Assembly: GCA_902494195.1 (NCBI GenBank) | Contig: CABUSH010000014.1 | Location: forward strand, 1-53,822 | Reading direction: 5' to 3' | Origin: an uncultured Collinsella sp. | Lineage (GTDB): Bacteria; Actinomycetota; Coriobacteriia; Coriobacteriales; Coriobacteriaceae | Length of the DNA: 53,822 bases | In this document: positions 1 to 7,239 of the stretch, one piece after another | Layout of the letters: each line of letters starts with the position of its first letter | How positions within the stretch are numbered: position 1 is the stretch's first letter | Program-made: the position numbers and the translations under genes | Notes under the pieces: model-generated | What the model was told of the DNA's origin: nothing | What the model saw: only the letters and a program-made list of their open reading frames with translations | Database searches by the model: none

Positions 1-78
1 GCGCTCAAGGCCGTCGCGAGGAAGCGGCTCAGGGCGATATACGCCGTGATGCGCGACCGGGTGCCCTACCGGGAGTAG
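1..78 (+). CDS. C-terminal end of an IS110-like transposase (cut by window edge)
   Basis: Frame 1 is open from the first base to a TAG at 76-78 and encodes 25 residues ending ARKRLRAIYAVMRDRVPYRE. This basic tail with a closing RxPY pattern resembles the extreme C-terminus of IS110/IS116-type transposases. The rest of the gene lies outside the window, so the DEDD and Ser motifs cannot be seen. It could be an intact element or a fragment. No terminal repeat is recognisable just downstream, which fits IS110 elements because they often lack clear inverted repeats. Confidence 0.4.
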   Translation, partial: ALKAVARKRLRAIYAVMRDRVPYRE

Positions 79-161
79 CCCCGACGGTTGACAAAACTAT
101 AGGAACACCCAATGACTACTTGCGCTAGAGCATAAGTCACGCTAATAGTCAAGTTATGTCT

Positions 162-332
162 GTTTAAACAAAATAGCAGCAGTACAAGCGCATTCACGCT
201 TGCCTAAAATCGATATTAATGAACAGCCTGCTTGTATCTGTAAAATGCGCGGCTTGATGAGCGGCGCCTTGGCGGGTAATGAGTGAAAAACCAGCAACGT
301 AATCAACTTGTAACAAAGCTAGACGTTTAAAC
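162..332. promoter_or_regulatory. Twin GTTTAAAC palindromes upstream of the mannose-type PTS operon
   Basis: The 79-436 stretch has no gene and is AT-rich compared with its surroundings. The 8-bp palindrome GTTTAAAC occurs at 162-169 and again at 325-332, each followed by an A-rich tail (AAAATA and AAATAA). A TATACT at 384-389 could be the -10 box of the operon, but no convincing -35 lies 16-19 bp before it. The paired palindromes may be operator sites for the PTS operon regulator, which is not in this window. This is inference. Confidence 0.3.
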
Positions 333-436
333 AAATAATGCAACCTTTTGCAAATTTAGCGATAATTTCACAAACTAAACAGGTATACTTCCTTAATGTC
401 GTGTAGGGAATACGTAGACAAAAAGGAGGTTATGTG

Positions 437-1426
437 ATGGTAAGTATTGTTCTTGCTAGCCACGGGGACTTGGCAGCTGGAATCAAGCAGACGGGCTCGA
501 TGGTCTTTGGCGATCAGCCGTCTGTTGCCGTGGTCTCGCTCGAGCCGAGCATGGGCCCCGACGACTTCCGTGCCAAGGTCGAGGAAGCAATCGCTTCCTT
601 CGAGGACCAGGAGCAGGTGCTCTTCCTCGTTGATCTGTGGGGCGGCACGCCGTTCAACCAGATCAGCGGGCTCATCGAGGGCCACGATTCCTGGGCTATC
701 GTCACCGGTGTCAACCTGCCTATGCTCATCGAGGCATATTCGCAGCGCTTTGACGCAAAGAACACTGCACATGCGATCGCAAAACATCTCGTGACTGAGG
801 CTAAGGCTGGCGTGCGCGTCAAGCCCGAGTCTCTGGAGCCCGAGGAGAAGAAGCCGGTTGCGGCCGCCGCTGCTCCTGCAGGCGCCATTCCTCCGGGAAC
901 GGTCATCGGCGACGGGCACATCAAGATTGCCCACGTCCGTATCGACACCCGTCTGCTGCATGGTCAGGTGGCCACCACGTGGACCAAGCAGATCAACCCC
1001 AACCGCATCATCGTGGTTTCCGACGGCGTTGCTCACGACGAGCTCCGCAAGACCATGATCGAGCAGGCTGCCCCTCCGGGAGTCCATGCCAACGTCGTGC
1101 CCATCAAGAAGATGGCCGAGGTCGTCAAGGACACGCGCTTTGGTGACACCAAGGCCATGCTGCTCTTTGAGAACCCGCAGGATCTGCTCAAGGCCATCGA
1201 GGCCGGCGTCGACATCAAGGAAGTCAACATCGGCTCCATGGCTCACTCCAAGGGCAAGGTCGTCGTCACCAACGCCGTCGCTATGGGCGATGATGACGTC
1301 AAGACTCTCGAGGCCCTCAAGGCCAAGGGCGTCAAGTTCGAGGTCCGCAAGGTTCCTTCGGATTCCTCCGAGGATCTCGACGCCATGTTGAAGAAAGCTA
1401 AGGCCGAACTGGCCGCTCAAGCATAG
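437..1426 (+). CDS. PTS mannose/fructose/sorbose family EIIAB
   Basis: Fused phosphocarrier of a mannose-family phosphotransferase system. Phosphate passes from HPr to a histidine in the IIA domain, then to a histidine in the IIB domain, then to the incoming sugar. Residues 1-130 are EIIA-Man, with the phospho-His in LASHGDLAAG close to the N-terminus. An Ala/Pro linker lies around 140-155. The rest is EIIB, with the active His in RIDTRLLHGQVATTW. The start is ATG 437, six bases after the AAGGAGGT at 423-430; an overlapping GTG at 434 is too close to that site. It is first in an operon with IIC and IID. Substrate is unproven: mannose/glucose is typical, but sorbose, fructose or amino sugars are possible. 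Confidence 0.93.
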   Translation: MVSIVLASHGDLAAGIKQTGSMVFGDQPSVAVVSLEPSMGPDDFRAKVEEAIASFEDQEQVLFLVDLWGGTPFNQISGLIEGHDSWAIVTGVNLPMLIEAYSQRFDAKNTAHAIAKHLVTEAKAGVRVKPESLEPEEKKPVAAAAAPAGAIPPGTVIGDGHIKIAHVRIDTRLLHGQVATTWTKQINPNRIIVVSDGVAHDELRKTMIEQAAPPGVHANVVPIKKMAEVVKDTRFGDTKAMLLFENPQDLLKAIEAGVDIKEVNIGSMAHSKGKVVVTNAVAMGDDDVKTLEALKAKGVKFEVRKVPSDSSEDLDAMLKKAKAELAAQA

Positions 1427-1444
1427 TAAAGGAGGGTCCGATAC

Positions 1445-2263
1445 ATGTCTGCAATCACTATTCTGCTTGTTGCGATTGTCGCGTTGCTTGCCGGTATGGA
1501 AGGCATTCTGGATGAGTTCCAGTTCCATCAGCCGCTCGTGGCATGCACGCTTATCGGTCTCGTAACCGGTCACCTTCAGGAGGGCATCCTCCTGGGCGGT
1601 TCGCTCCAGATGATGGCCCTTGGCTGGGCTAACGTCGGCGCCGCCGTCGCGCCTGACGCCGCTCTGGCCTCGGTCGCTTCTTCGATCATCATGGTGCTCG
1701 CCCTCAACGGTGGCGCCACCGATTCGGCCAAGGCTGTTACCGCCGCCATCGCCGTCGCCGTCCCGCTGTCGGTCGCTGGTCTGTTCCTGACCATGATCTG
1801 CCGCACCCTGGCTACCGCTATCGCTCACGCCATGGACGGTTGCGCCGAGAAGGGCGACTTCTCCGGCATCGAGCGCTGGCAGTACGCTGCCATCCTCATG
1901 CAGGGCCTTCGTATCGCCATCCCGGCAGTACTTCTGTGCATCATCCCGGCCGAGGCTGTTACCAATGCGCTTAACGCTATGCCCGACTGGCTGTCCGGCG
2001 GTATGGCTGTCGGCGGCGGCATGGTCGCTTCCGTCGGTTACGCCATGGTCATCAACATGATGGCCACCAAGGAGACCTGGCCGTTCTTCATCCTCGGCTT
2101 TGTCCTTGCTGCCATCCCTCAGCTCACGCTGATCGCCCTTGGCCTCATCGGCATCTCCCTTGCCCTCATCTACCTTGGCCTTAAGGATCTGGCCAAGCAG
2201 GGTGGCGGCATGGGCGGCGGCTCCGGTGACCCGCTCGGCGACATTCTGAACGATTACGAGTAG
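1445..2263 (+). CDS. PTS mannose/fructose/sorbose family EIIC
   Basis: Membrane component of the mannose-family PTS that, with IID, forms the sugar channel. The 272-residue length is normal for ManY/AgaC-type EIIC. Many hydrophobic segments run through it, and the conserved region HLQEGILLGGSLQMMALGW near residue 40-58 is typical of the family. The C-terminus is Gly-rich. A GGAGGG site lies about ten bases before the ATG. It starts 18 bases after IIAB and is followed 16 bases later by IID, so the three subunits are cotranscribed. Confidence 0.93.
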   Translation: MSAITILLVAIVALLAGMEGILDEFQFHQPLVACTLIGLVTGHLQEGILLGGSLQMMALGWANVGAAVAPDAALASVASSIIMVLALNGGATDSAKAVTAAIAVAVPLSVAGLFLTMICRTLATAIAHAMDGCAEKGDFSGIERWQYAAILMQGLRIAIPAVLLCIIPAEAVTNALNAMPDWLSGGMAVGGGMVASVGYAMVINMMATKETWPFFILGFVLAAIPQLTLIALGLIGISLALIYLGLKDLAKQGGGMGGGSGDPLGDILNDYE

Positions 2264-2279
2264 GAGGGGAGTGATACAT

Positions 2280-3200
2280 ATGGCAGAGAACAAGATTCAG
2301 CTCACCAAGGCTGACCGCAAGAAGGTTTGCTTCCGTCATCAGTTCCTTCAGGGCTCGTGGAACTACGAGCGTATGCAGAACGGCGGCTGGTGCTTCGCAA
2401 TGATCCCTGCGATCAAGAAGCTCTACACCAGCAAGGATGACCAGATTGCCGCTCTTAAGCGCCACCTGGAGTTCTATAACACCCATCCCTATGTTTCCGC
2501 CCCCGTCATTGGCGTTACCCTCGCTCTCGAGGAGGAGCGCGCCAACGGTGCTCCGATTGACGACGTCGCCATTCAGGGCGTCAAGGTCGGTATGATGGGC
2601 CCGCTCGCCGGCGTCGGCGACCCCGCCTTCTGGTTCACCCTTCGCCCGATCCTGGGCGCTCTGGGCGCTTCCCTGGCCCTGTCCGGCAGCATCGCCGGTC
2701 CGTTGCTGTTCTTCTTCGCGTGGAACATCATCCGTTACGCCTTCCTGTGGTACACGCAGGAGTTTGGCTACAAGGTCGGCTCCTCCATCGCCAAGGACCT
2801 CTCCGGTGGTCTGATGGGCAAGGTCACCGAGGGTGCTTCCATCCTGGGTATGTTTATCATCGGTGCCCTGGTCGAGCGCTGGGTGTCCATCTCCTTCACC
2901 CCGGTCGTCTCCAAGGTCACGCAGTCCGCTGGCGCCTTTATCGACTGGGCTAACCTGCCCTCCGGTGCTGAGGGCGTCAAGGAAGCGCTGACGATGTACA
3001 ACTCCGTCGGTGCTACCGCCCTTGATCCGGTTAAGGTCACCACACTTCAGGCTAACCTCGATCAGCTCATCCCCGGCCTTGCCGCCGTGTGCCTGACCCT
3101 GCTGGTCTGCAAGCTCCTCAAGAAGAAGGTCAGCCCGATCGTCATCATCCTGGCTCTCTTCGCCATCGGCATCATCGGTCGCGTCTGCGGCTTCATGTAA
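2280..3200 (+). CDS. PTS mannose/fructose/sorbose family EIID
   Basis: Second membrane subunit of the mannose-family PTS, 306 residues. The N-terminal cytosolic part has the family pattern FRHQFLQGSWNYERMQNGGW and an AALKRHLEFYNTHP segment. The middle GMMGPLAGVGDPAFWFT is highly characteristic of ManZ/AgaD EIID proteins. C-terminal segments are hydrophobic. ATG 2280 is chosen because GGAGGGGA at 2263-2270 sits nine bases upstream; the in-frame GTG at 2271 abuts that site and is unlikely. It is the last PTS subunit, before a hairpin at 3257-3300. Confidence 0.93.
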   Translation: MAENKIQLTKADRKKVCFRHQFLQGSWNYERMQNGGWCFAMIPAIKKLYTSKDDQIAALKRHLEFYNTHPYVSAPVIGVTLALEEERANGAPIDDVAIQGVKVGMMGPLAGVGDPAFWFTLRPILGALGASLALSGSIAGPLLFFFAWNIIRYAFLWYTQEFGYKVGSSIAKDLSGGLMGKVTEGASILGMFIIGALVERWVSISFTPVVSKVTQSAGAFIDWANLPSGAEGVKEALTMYNSVGATALDPVKVTTLQANLDQLIPGLAAVCLTLLVCKLLKKKVSPIVIILALFAIGIIGRVCGFM

Positions 3201-3250
3201 GCACGCTTCGGCTTAAGACCGAGAATTGCTAGGCAAGGGCTTTTGAGCCA

Positions 3251-3280
3251 TTGAAACGGACCGCACCCGGTGGGTACACT
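3251..3280 (+). promoter_or_regulatory. Predicted promoter for the DUF956 gene
   Basis: TTGAAA at 3251-3256 and TACACT at 3275-3280 are separated by 18 bp, and the -10 is preceded by GGG. The predicted transcript starts around 3287, inside the right arm of the hairpin at 3257-3292. Transcripts from this promoter would therefore not form that hairpin, while PTS read-through transcripts would. Confidence 0.45.
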
Positions 3281-3300
3281 GGATGCGGTCCGATTGTTTT
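3257..3300 (+). terminator. Rho-independent terminator after the PTS operon
   Basis: Arms CGGACCGCA (3257-3265) and TGCGGTCCG (3284-3292) are perfectly complementary. ATTGTTTTATTT follows, and then the ribosome site of the DUF956 gene. It probably separates the high-level PTS transcript from DUF956 or lowers read-through. Confidence 0.65.
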
Positions 3301-3320
3301 ATTTGGAGGGCGAGGCGCGC

Positions 3321-3719
3321 ATGGCGCAATCTCAGAACAGCACGGTCGATCTGGCAACGCCGGCAACCTGCCTGATGGGGCTTACCAGCCACGGTAACGT
3401 GATGGTGGGCAATAAGGCGTTCGAGTATTACAACGAGCGCAATCCCGAGGATTATATTCAAATCCCGTGGGACGAGGTCGATTATATTGCCGCCGAGGTT
3501 TTACGCGGCACCAAGAAGATCACGCGTTTTGCCATCTTCACCAAGGACAACGGTCACTTTACGTTTTCGACGCGCGACGACAAAGAGACGCTTCGTGCTG
3601 TCCGCAAGTACGTCGACGAGGATAAGCTCGTGCGTTCGCCCGACTTTATCGATGTGACGGCCAAGGGCGCCAAGAGCATCCCTGCTGCCATCAAAAGCCT
3701 CTTTCACAAAGGCGACTAG
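3321..3719 (+). CDS. DUF956 family protein, partner of mannose-type PTS
   Basis: 132-residue soluble protein with the DUF956 pattern: AQSQNSTVDLATPATCLMG, then KAFEYYNERNPEDYIQIPWDEV and FSTRDDKETLRAVRKYV. Members usually sit directly behind mannose-family PTS genes (ManO in lactic acid bacteria) and are thought to modulate that system; the mechanism is not settled. ATG 3321 is used because TTGGAGGG ends ten bases before it. A possible start at 3270 lies inside the hairpin and adds unconserved residues. The gene has its own predicted promoter and a strong terminator at 3738. Confidence 0.85.
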   Translation: MAQSQNSTVDLATPATCLMGLTSHGNVMVGNKAFEYYNERNPEDYIQIPWDEVDYIAAEVLRGTKKITRFAIFTKDNGHFTFSTRDDKETLRAVRKYVDEDKLVRSPDFIDVTAKGAKSIPAAIKSLFHKGD

Positions 3720-3737
3720 TCGTCTGCGATAGATGGC

Positions 3738-3787
3738 GGAAAATGCATCCCGGAATTCGTTCTCATTCCGGGATGCATTTTCCTTTT
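3738..3787 (+). terminator. Strong terminator after the DUF956 gene
   Basis: A perfect 19-bp stem (3738-3756 with 3765-3783, GGAAAATGCATCCCGGAAT and its complement) has an 8-nt loop and is followed by TTTT. The A-rich left foot and U-rich right foot mean it could also stop transcripts from the minus strand. Confidence 0.8.
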
Positions 3788-3915
3788 GAGCGCCAGTTGG
3801 GAAAGCTTGTCCCATTTTTTAGCCGAATACCGGGATGGAATTTCCCTTACATGTGGTTAGAGGAAACCCCATCCCATTATTTTGCGTTATTCTGGGTTAT
3901 AATTTTCCGTTATTG

Positions 3916-3953
3916 AGAAGGCTCTACGGCGATAATTCGCTGCAGAGCCTTCT
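3916..3953. repeat. Inverted repeat upstream of tRNA-Arg
   Basis: AGAAGGCTCT at 3916-3925 is complementary to AGAGCCTTCT at 3944-3953, with an 18-nt loop and no clear T-run. It may be a weak terminator or transcript-end hairpin upstream of the tRNA. The 3788-4011 stretch has no gene. Confidence 0.35.
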
Positions 3954-4011
3954 TGATGAGTGGCCATGCGCTACATGGCCAAGGGGCAAATCTGCTACAC
4001 TAGTACAACAT

Positions 4012-4087
4012 GCCTCCGTAGCTCAGGGGATAGAGCACCGCTCTCCTAAAGCGGGTGTCGACGGTTCGAATCCGCCCGGGGGCACCA
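4012..4087 (+). tRNA. tRNA-Arg (anticodon CCU)
   Basis: A 76-nt cloverleaf including an encoded CCA. The 7-bp acceptor pairs GCCTCCG with CGGGGGC through one G-U. The anticodon stem CCGCT/AGCGG encloses loop CTCCTAA with anticodon CCT at 4045-4047. The T loop TTCGAAT starts at 4065. TGCTACACT just upstream, with its TACACT at 3996-4001, looks like an extended -10. It decodes AGG, a codon used noticeably in the neighbouring island genes. The 3' end from the T loop is the left repeat of that island. Confidence 0.93.
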
Positions 4088-4096
4088 GGGAATATG

Positions 4097-4125
4097 ACGG
4101 CGTCGCGGGAGCGGCGCCGTTTCTG
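4097..4125 (+). terminator. tRNA-Arg terminator
   Basis: ACGGCGTCGC (4097-4106) pairs with GCGGCGCCGT (4111-4120) across a GGGA loop with one G-U pair, followed by TTCTGGTTT. It is duplicated at 7272-7295 in the right repeat, where the loop is GTGA and the tail is TTTT. Confidence 0.65.
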
Positions 4126-4141
4126 GTTTGCGGGGGCCGCC

Positions 4142-4167
4142 GGCGGATTCGGGCCGTCGACACCCGC
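4142..4167 (-). repeat. Inverted copy of the tRNA-Arg anticodon-to-T arm
   Basis: Bases 4142-4167 match the reverse complement of tRNA positions 4051-4076 at 24 of 26 positions; the two differences are adjacent, in the T loop. It lies 55 bp past the tRNA end and is repeated, with more changes, in the right repeat. No function is evident; it may be a scar of an earlier inverted integration. Confidence 0.75.
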
Positions 4168-4344
4168 GTCACCAATTGCGTCTAGAGCCCTCCGGTAGAG
4201 TGTCCAAGCCCTAAAGCCCAGTTGATGCTACGGGGTTTAGAGGCGGACTGAAGCAAGGGGAAGACATGTCCGCTCGGGGTGATAGACTAACGCTGTGGTA
4301 AATACAGGACAGTTTGACCGTTTTTCAACCAAGATAGGCGTCCC

Positions 4345-5493
4345 ATGCAACTAAATGCAGCTGATATAGCGCAAAAGAGAATTGACCTCGGCCTCACCCA
4401 AAAGGAGTTCGCCGCCGCCCTTGGTATGGGCTCGTCTGGCGAACGCACCGTTCGGCGCTGGGAGTCTGGGGATACTAGTCCAACGGCGGCTGAATGCGCC
4501 TTTATCGCATCGCTCGATGCGGGGGCTCCATTTGACCAAGGGGAGCGCAGCGACGCGCCTTTTACCTTCTGCGATCTCTTCGCGGGCATCGGCGGTATAC
4601 GAATGCCGTTCCAGGAGCTTGGCGGTAGGTGCGTCTTCTCTTGCGAGTGGGATAAGTTCGCCCAGAAAACCTACCGGATGAACTATGGAGAGACCCCGGC
4701 GGGCGACATCCGTCAGGTCGCATCAAACGATATACCGGACTTCGATGTCCTGCTCGCAGGCTTTCCTTGTCAGCCATTCTCCCTTGCAGGCGTTTCGAAG
4801 AAGCAATCTTTGGGGAGACCCACCGGCTTTGAGGATAAAACGCAGGGAACCCTCTTTTTCGAGGTCGCTCGCATCATACGCGACAAGCGCCCGAAGGCCT
4901 TCTTGCTTGAGAACGTTAAGAACCTTACGAGTCACGACGGCGGGAAGACCTTCAAGGTCATACGACAGACGCTTGAGGAGGACCTTGGATACCATATTTT
5001 CTGGAAAGTGCTTGATTCAAAAAACTGGACGTGCCAGCACAGGGAGCGCATCTACATCGTGGGGTTCAGGGAGGAAGTTCCCTTCTCGTGGGATGACCTT
5101 GAGGTGCCGGGACCGGGACATACGCTAGGGGAAATCCTCGAAGAGCAACCAAACGAACGCTACACCATTTCGGATAAGCTATGGGCCTATCTGCGCGCCT
5201 ATCGCGAAAAGCATGAGGCGGCGGGCCACGGCTTTGGATACTCGATGGTCGGCCCAGAGGACACGACAAGGACGCTTTCCGCCCGGTACCACAAGGATGG
5301 CAGCGAGATTCTGGTCGGGCAGGAAGGAAAAAACCCTCGTAAACTCACTCCCCGCGAATGCGCGCGCCTGCAAGGATTTCCCGATGAGTTCATCATCCCG
5401 GTGTCGGATACTCAGGCATACAGGCAGTTCGGCAACTCCGTGACCGTGCCGGTCGTGCGCTCGGTCGCGAAGTTGATGATGGAGGTGTTCTAG
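4345..5493 (+). CDS. DNA (cytosine-5) methyltransferase with N-terminal HTH
   Basis: Methylates cytosine in DNA to protect it from the partner nuclease encoded next. Residues 3-60 look like an XRE-type helix-turn-helix (QKRIDLGLTQKEFAAALGM, then ERTVRRWESGD). The C5-MTase core follows: motif I FAGIGG near 76, motif IV GFPCQPF with catalytic Cys near 142, ENVKNL near 189, QHRERIY near 231, then RECARLQGFP and QFGNSVTVP at the C-terminus. The 382-residue size with an HTH matches M.SsoII/M.EcoRII-type enzymes, whose N-terminus represses their own promoter. The ribosome site is weak. It overlaps no gene and its stop is one base before the nuclease start. CCWGG or CCNGG is a likely target, by inference from the nuclease family. 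Confidence 0.93.
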   Translation: MQLNAADIAQKRIDLGLTQKEFAAALGMGSSGERTVRRWESGDTSPTAAECAFIASLDAGAPFDQGERSDAPFTFCDLFAGIGGIRMPFQELGGRCVFSCEWDKFAQKTYRMNYGETPAGDIRQVASNDIPDFDVLLAGFPCQPFSLAGVSKKQSLGRPTGFEDKTQGTLFFEVARIIRDKRPKAFLLENVKNLTSHDGGKTFKVIRQTLEEDLGYHIFWKVLDSKNWTCQHRERIYIVGFREEVPFSWDDLEVPGPGHTLGEILEEQPNERYTISDKLWAYLRAYREKHEAAGHGFGYSMVGPEDTTRTLSARYHKDGSEILVGQEGKNPRKLTPRECARLQGFPDEFIIPVSDTQAYRQFGNSVTVPVVRSVAKLMMEVF

Positions 5494-5494
5494 G

Positions 5495-6709
5495 ATGGAC
5501 TATGGAGTACTTGGCGCGTATTTTGACGGTGCTGTCGCGAAAACCCTCGCGGGCGTTGACATCATGGGGGCCAATAAAAGCCACCAGCACGAATTCAACG
5601 GCGTGGGGCCTTTGCGCGCGCTTTTCGGAGACGATGACATAAAGGGGATGCGAACTACCTTCGCATATCTCGATGATGGTGCAGACCCTATATTCGACCA
5701 TGGTTATACCACTTGGTACGACGCCCGCAGGAAGCATCCAACTAGAACTGAGTATAGGCTCTACTACAACGATAATGCTGCCATGGGCATGGCCCGTCCG
5801 GGCGACCTCATGGTTTTGGCCCTACACGAAGCCAAGGAGGTCGTAATCCTATTTGCCCGAGCGGGGAGTACGGCGGAATCTCAAGTTCGCTGGCTCTTCG
5901 CGCTCGACGGGGTTGGCGAGAAGGGTTTTACGCCCTCTGCTCGGGAGGATACGCGCATCACGTCGATCGCCGCAAGGATTTTGGAGTCCATCGGCATCGA
6001 AGTTAGCATGCCGATCGCAGCGGAGAACTTCCTCGACGGTATGATCGAGAAATTCGGCGAGTCCTTCCCCAAAGGGGCAGACTTCTCAGCCTACTCAGCT
6101 TCCACCCTTGGAAAGCTCGATTGGACGGGCGACCCGGATGGCTGCTTGGTCGCTTGTTACGAACGCGAAGAGATGCTGTTCCGCGTCTTTGAGCGGCATC
6201 TCTTGGAGCGCGACCTCGCGCCATACCTTGGCTCGGCGCTTGATGTTGATGGCGTGCTGCGCACCACTATGTCGGCCTTCCAGCGCCGCAAGTCCCGTGC
6301 GGGGACGGCGTTCGAGAATCAACTCTCGATGCTATTCGATGCTAGGGGCATACGCTACTCGGCGCAGAAATACACCGAGGGCAAATCAAAGCCGGATTTC
6401 ATCTTTCCCTCTATTGACGATTACCACGACCCCAAGTTCCCTGTCGCTCGACTGACGATGCTCGGTGCCAAGACAACCATCAAGGAGCGTTGGCGTCAGG
6501 TGCTTGATGAGGCTGACAGAATCGAGGACAAGCATCTTGTAACACTTGAGCCCGCCGTAAGTGAGGATTACACACGAGCTATGGCTAAGGACAGGCTCAG
6601 CCTCGTTGTGCCCTCATCGCTGTTCGAAACCTACACGCCCGCGCAAAGGGAATGGCTCATGAGCGTCAACGACTTCTGCAGGCTGGTAGAAGCCCGACAG
6701 CACGAGTAG
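5495..6709 (+). CDS. EcoRII-like type IIE restriction endonuclease
   Basis: 404 residues, the same length as EcoRII. The N-terminal half resembles the EcoRII effector-binding domain (RPGDLMVLALHEAKEVVILF). The C-terminal half has the EcoRII catalytic fold: RKSRAGTAFENQLSMLF, TEGKSKPDFIFPSIDDYHD, and LGAKTTIKERWRQVLDEADRI followed by KHLVTLEP. Candidate catalytic residues are Asp301, Lys326 and Lys330, spaced as in EcoRII. EcoRII cuts before CCWGG and needs a second site as allosteric activator; the same is likely here but unproven. The gene starts one base after the methyltransferase stop, with a GGAGG inside the end of that gene, and is followed by a terminator. Confidence 0.9.
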   Translation: MDYGVLGAYFDGAVAKTLAGVDIMGANKSHQHEFNGVGPLRALFGDDDIKGMRTTFAYLDDGADPIFDHGYTTWYDARRKHPTRTEYRLYYNDNAAMGMARPGDLMVLALHEAKEVVILFARAGSTAESQVRWLFALDGVGEKGFTPSAREDTRITSIAARILESIGIEVSMPIAAENFLDGMIEKFGESFPKGADFSAYSASTLGKLDWTGDPDGCLVACYEREEMLFRVFERHLLERDLAPYLGSALDVDGVLRTTMSAFQRRKSRAGTAFENQLSMLFDARGIRYSAQKYTEGKSKPDFIFPSIDDYHDPKFPVARLTMLGAKTTIKERWRQVLDEADRIEDKHLVTLEPAVSEDYTRAMAKDRLSLVVPSSLFETYTPAQREWLMSVNDFCRLVEARQHE

Positions 6710-6737
6710 AACCACGAGACGTTTTTTAGAAATGAGG

Positions 6738-6771
6738 CCGGAGACCAGTTGAGTCTCCGGTCTTCTTTTTT
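6738..6771 (+). terminator. Terminator of the R-M operon
   Basis: CCGGAGAC (6738-6745) and GTCTCCGG (6753-6760) form a perfect 8-bp stem with a 7-nt loop, followed by TCTTCTTTTTT. It abuts the broken end of the minus-strand ATPase remnant. Confidence 0.85.
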
Positions 6772-6772
6772 C

Positions 6773-6946
6773 ACTCGCAACAGATTCGTCGATCACGAGG
6801 TGGGATTTGTATTTGGACTGCGCAAACTCTTGGGCAAGGGTGCTTTTTCCAACGCGGCGGGCCCCCTCGAGCATGATGGCTCGGGATCCATTGCTCGCTT
6901 TCCAATCGAGGAGTTTATTGTAGGCCGTACGTCTGAATACTGACAT
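6773..6946 (-). pseudogene. Truncated AAA ATPase (ATP-binding, DUF4143-type) N-terminus
   Basis: About 58 N-terminal residues of the common mobile-associated ATPase family are readable on the minus strand from ATG 6946: MSVFRRTAYNKLLDWK, then the Walker A loop LEGARRVGKST and LAQEFAQSKYKSHLVID. After this the frame runs into the R-M terminator sequence, so Walker B and the C-terminal DUF4143 region are missing. Full-length members are about 400 residues. The promoter side is intact and faces three 17-bp repeats at 6970-7054. The truncation probably happened when the R-M genes arrived. Confidence 0.75.
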
Positions 6947-6969
6947 GATTGCCCAATCTAGCTGCTGTA

Positions 6970-7054
6970 TACACGAAATGGGAAGTGTGGTTACCTGATT
7001 CAATACACGAAATGGGAAGTATATACAGGCCCTTTTCTACACGAAATGGGAAGT
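6970..7054 (-). repeat. Three 17-bp direct repeats with exact 34-bp period
   Basis: TACACGAAATGGGAAGT occurs at 6970-6986, 7004-7020 and 7038-7054, identical each time, with unrelated 17-bp spacers. Read on the minus strand (ACTTCCCATTTCGTGTA) the array lies immediately upstream of the ATPase start. The 34-bp phasing suggests a protein binding on one face of the helix, most simply an operator array of the ATPase gene. Repeat and spacer are too short, and no cas genes are present, for CRISPR. Confidence 0.85.
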
Positions 7055-7196
7055 GCGGGTACCGCTGGAGCTTGTTGGGATAGATGGAGCGCATGTGTTG
7101 CGTCGCTCAGGTATGCTCATATGTGCCTAGAGTTTCACATGCCGAGAAAGGTTGATGGCTGCCATATCCACATACCAAAACACGGAGCGCTCAGCG

Positions 7197-7220
7197 CCGT
7201 CGACACCCGCGTCACCAATT
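7197..7220 (+). repeat. 24-bp partial copy of the repeat end
   Basis: Identical over 24 bp to 4154-4177, the distal end of the left repeat. It lies only 19 bp before the full right repeat. The right junction therefore carries an extra end fragment, suggesting more than one integration or excision event at this tRNA. Confidence 0.75.
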
Positions 7221-7239
7221 TCCCCGCGGGGGGGGAGTT

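Larger units (their letters stand above)
4065..4182 (+). repeat. Left 118-bp direct repeat (attL-like)
   Basis: It begins at the T loop of tRNA-Arg and runs through the CCA end, the tRNA terminator and a further 60 bp. It matches 7240-7357, with perfect identity over the first 43 bp and roughly 92% overall by eye. Confidence 0.85.

Noticed and set aside
341..354. Possible sigma-54 promoter before the mannose-type PTS
   Set aside because: Only a loose GC/GC pair is present, with spacing two bases short of the -24/-12 rule.
368..2293. A 641-codon minus-strand frame across the PTS genes
   Set aside because: It spans two PTS genes and the gap between them in antisense and has shadow-type composition.
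6970..7054. CRISPR array
   Set aside because: Repeats and spacers are 17 bp each, only three repeats, and no cas genes.
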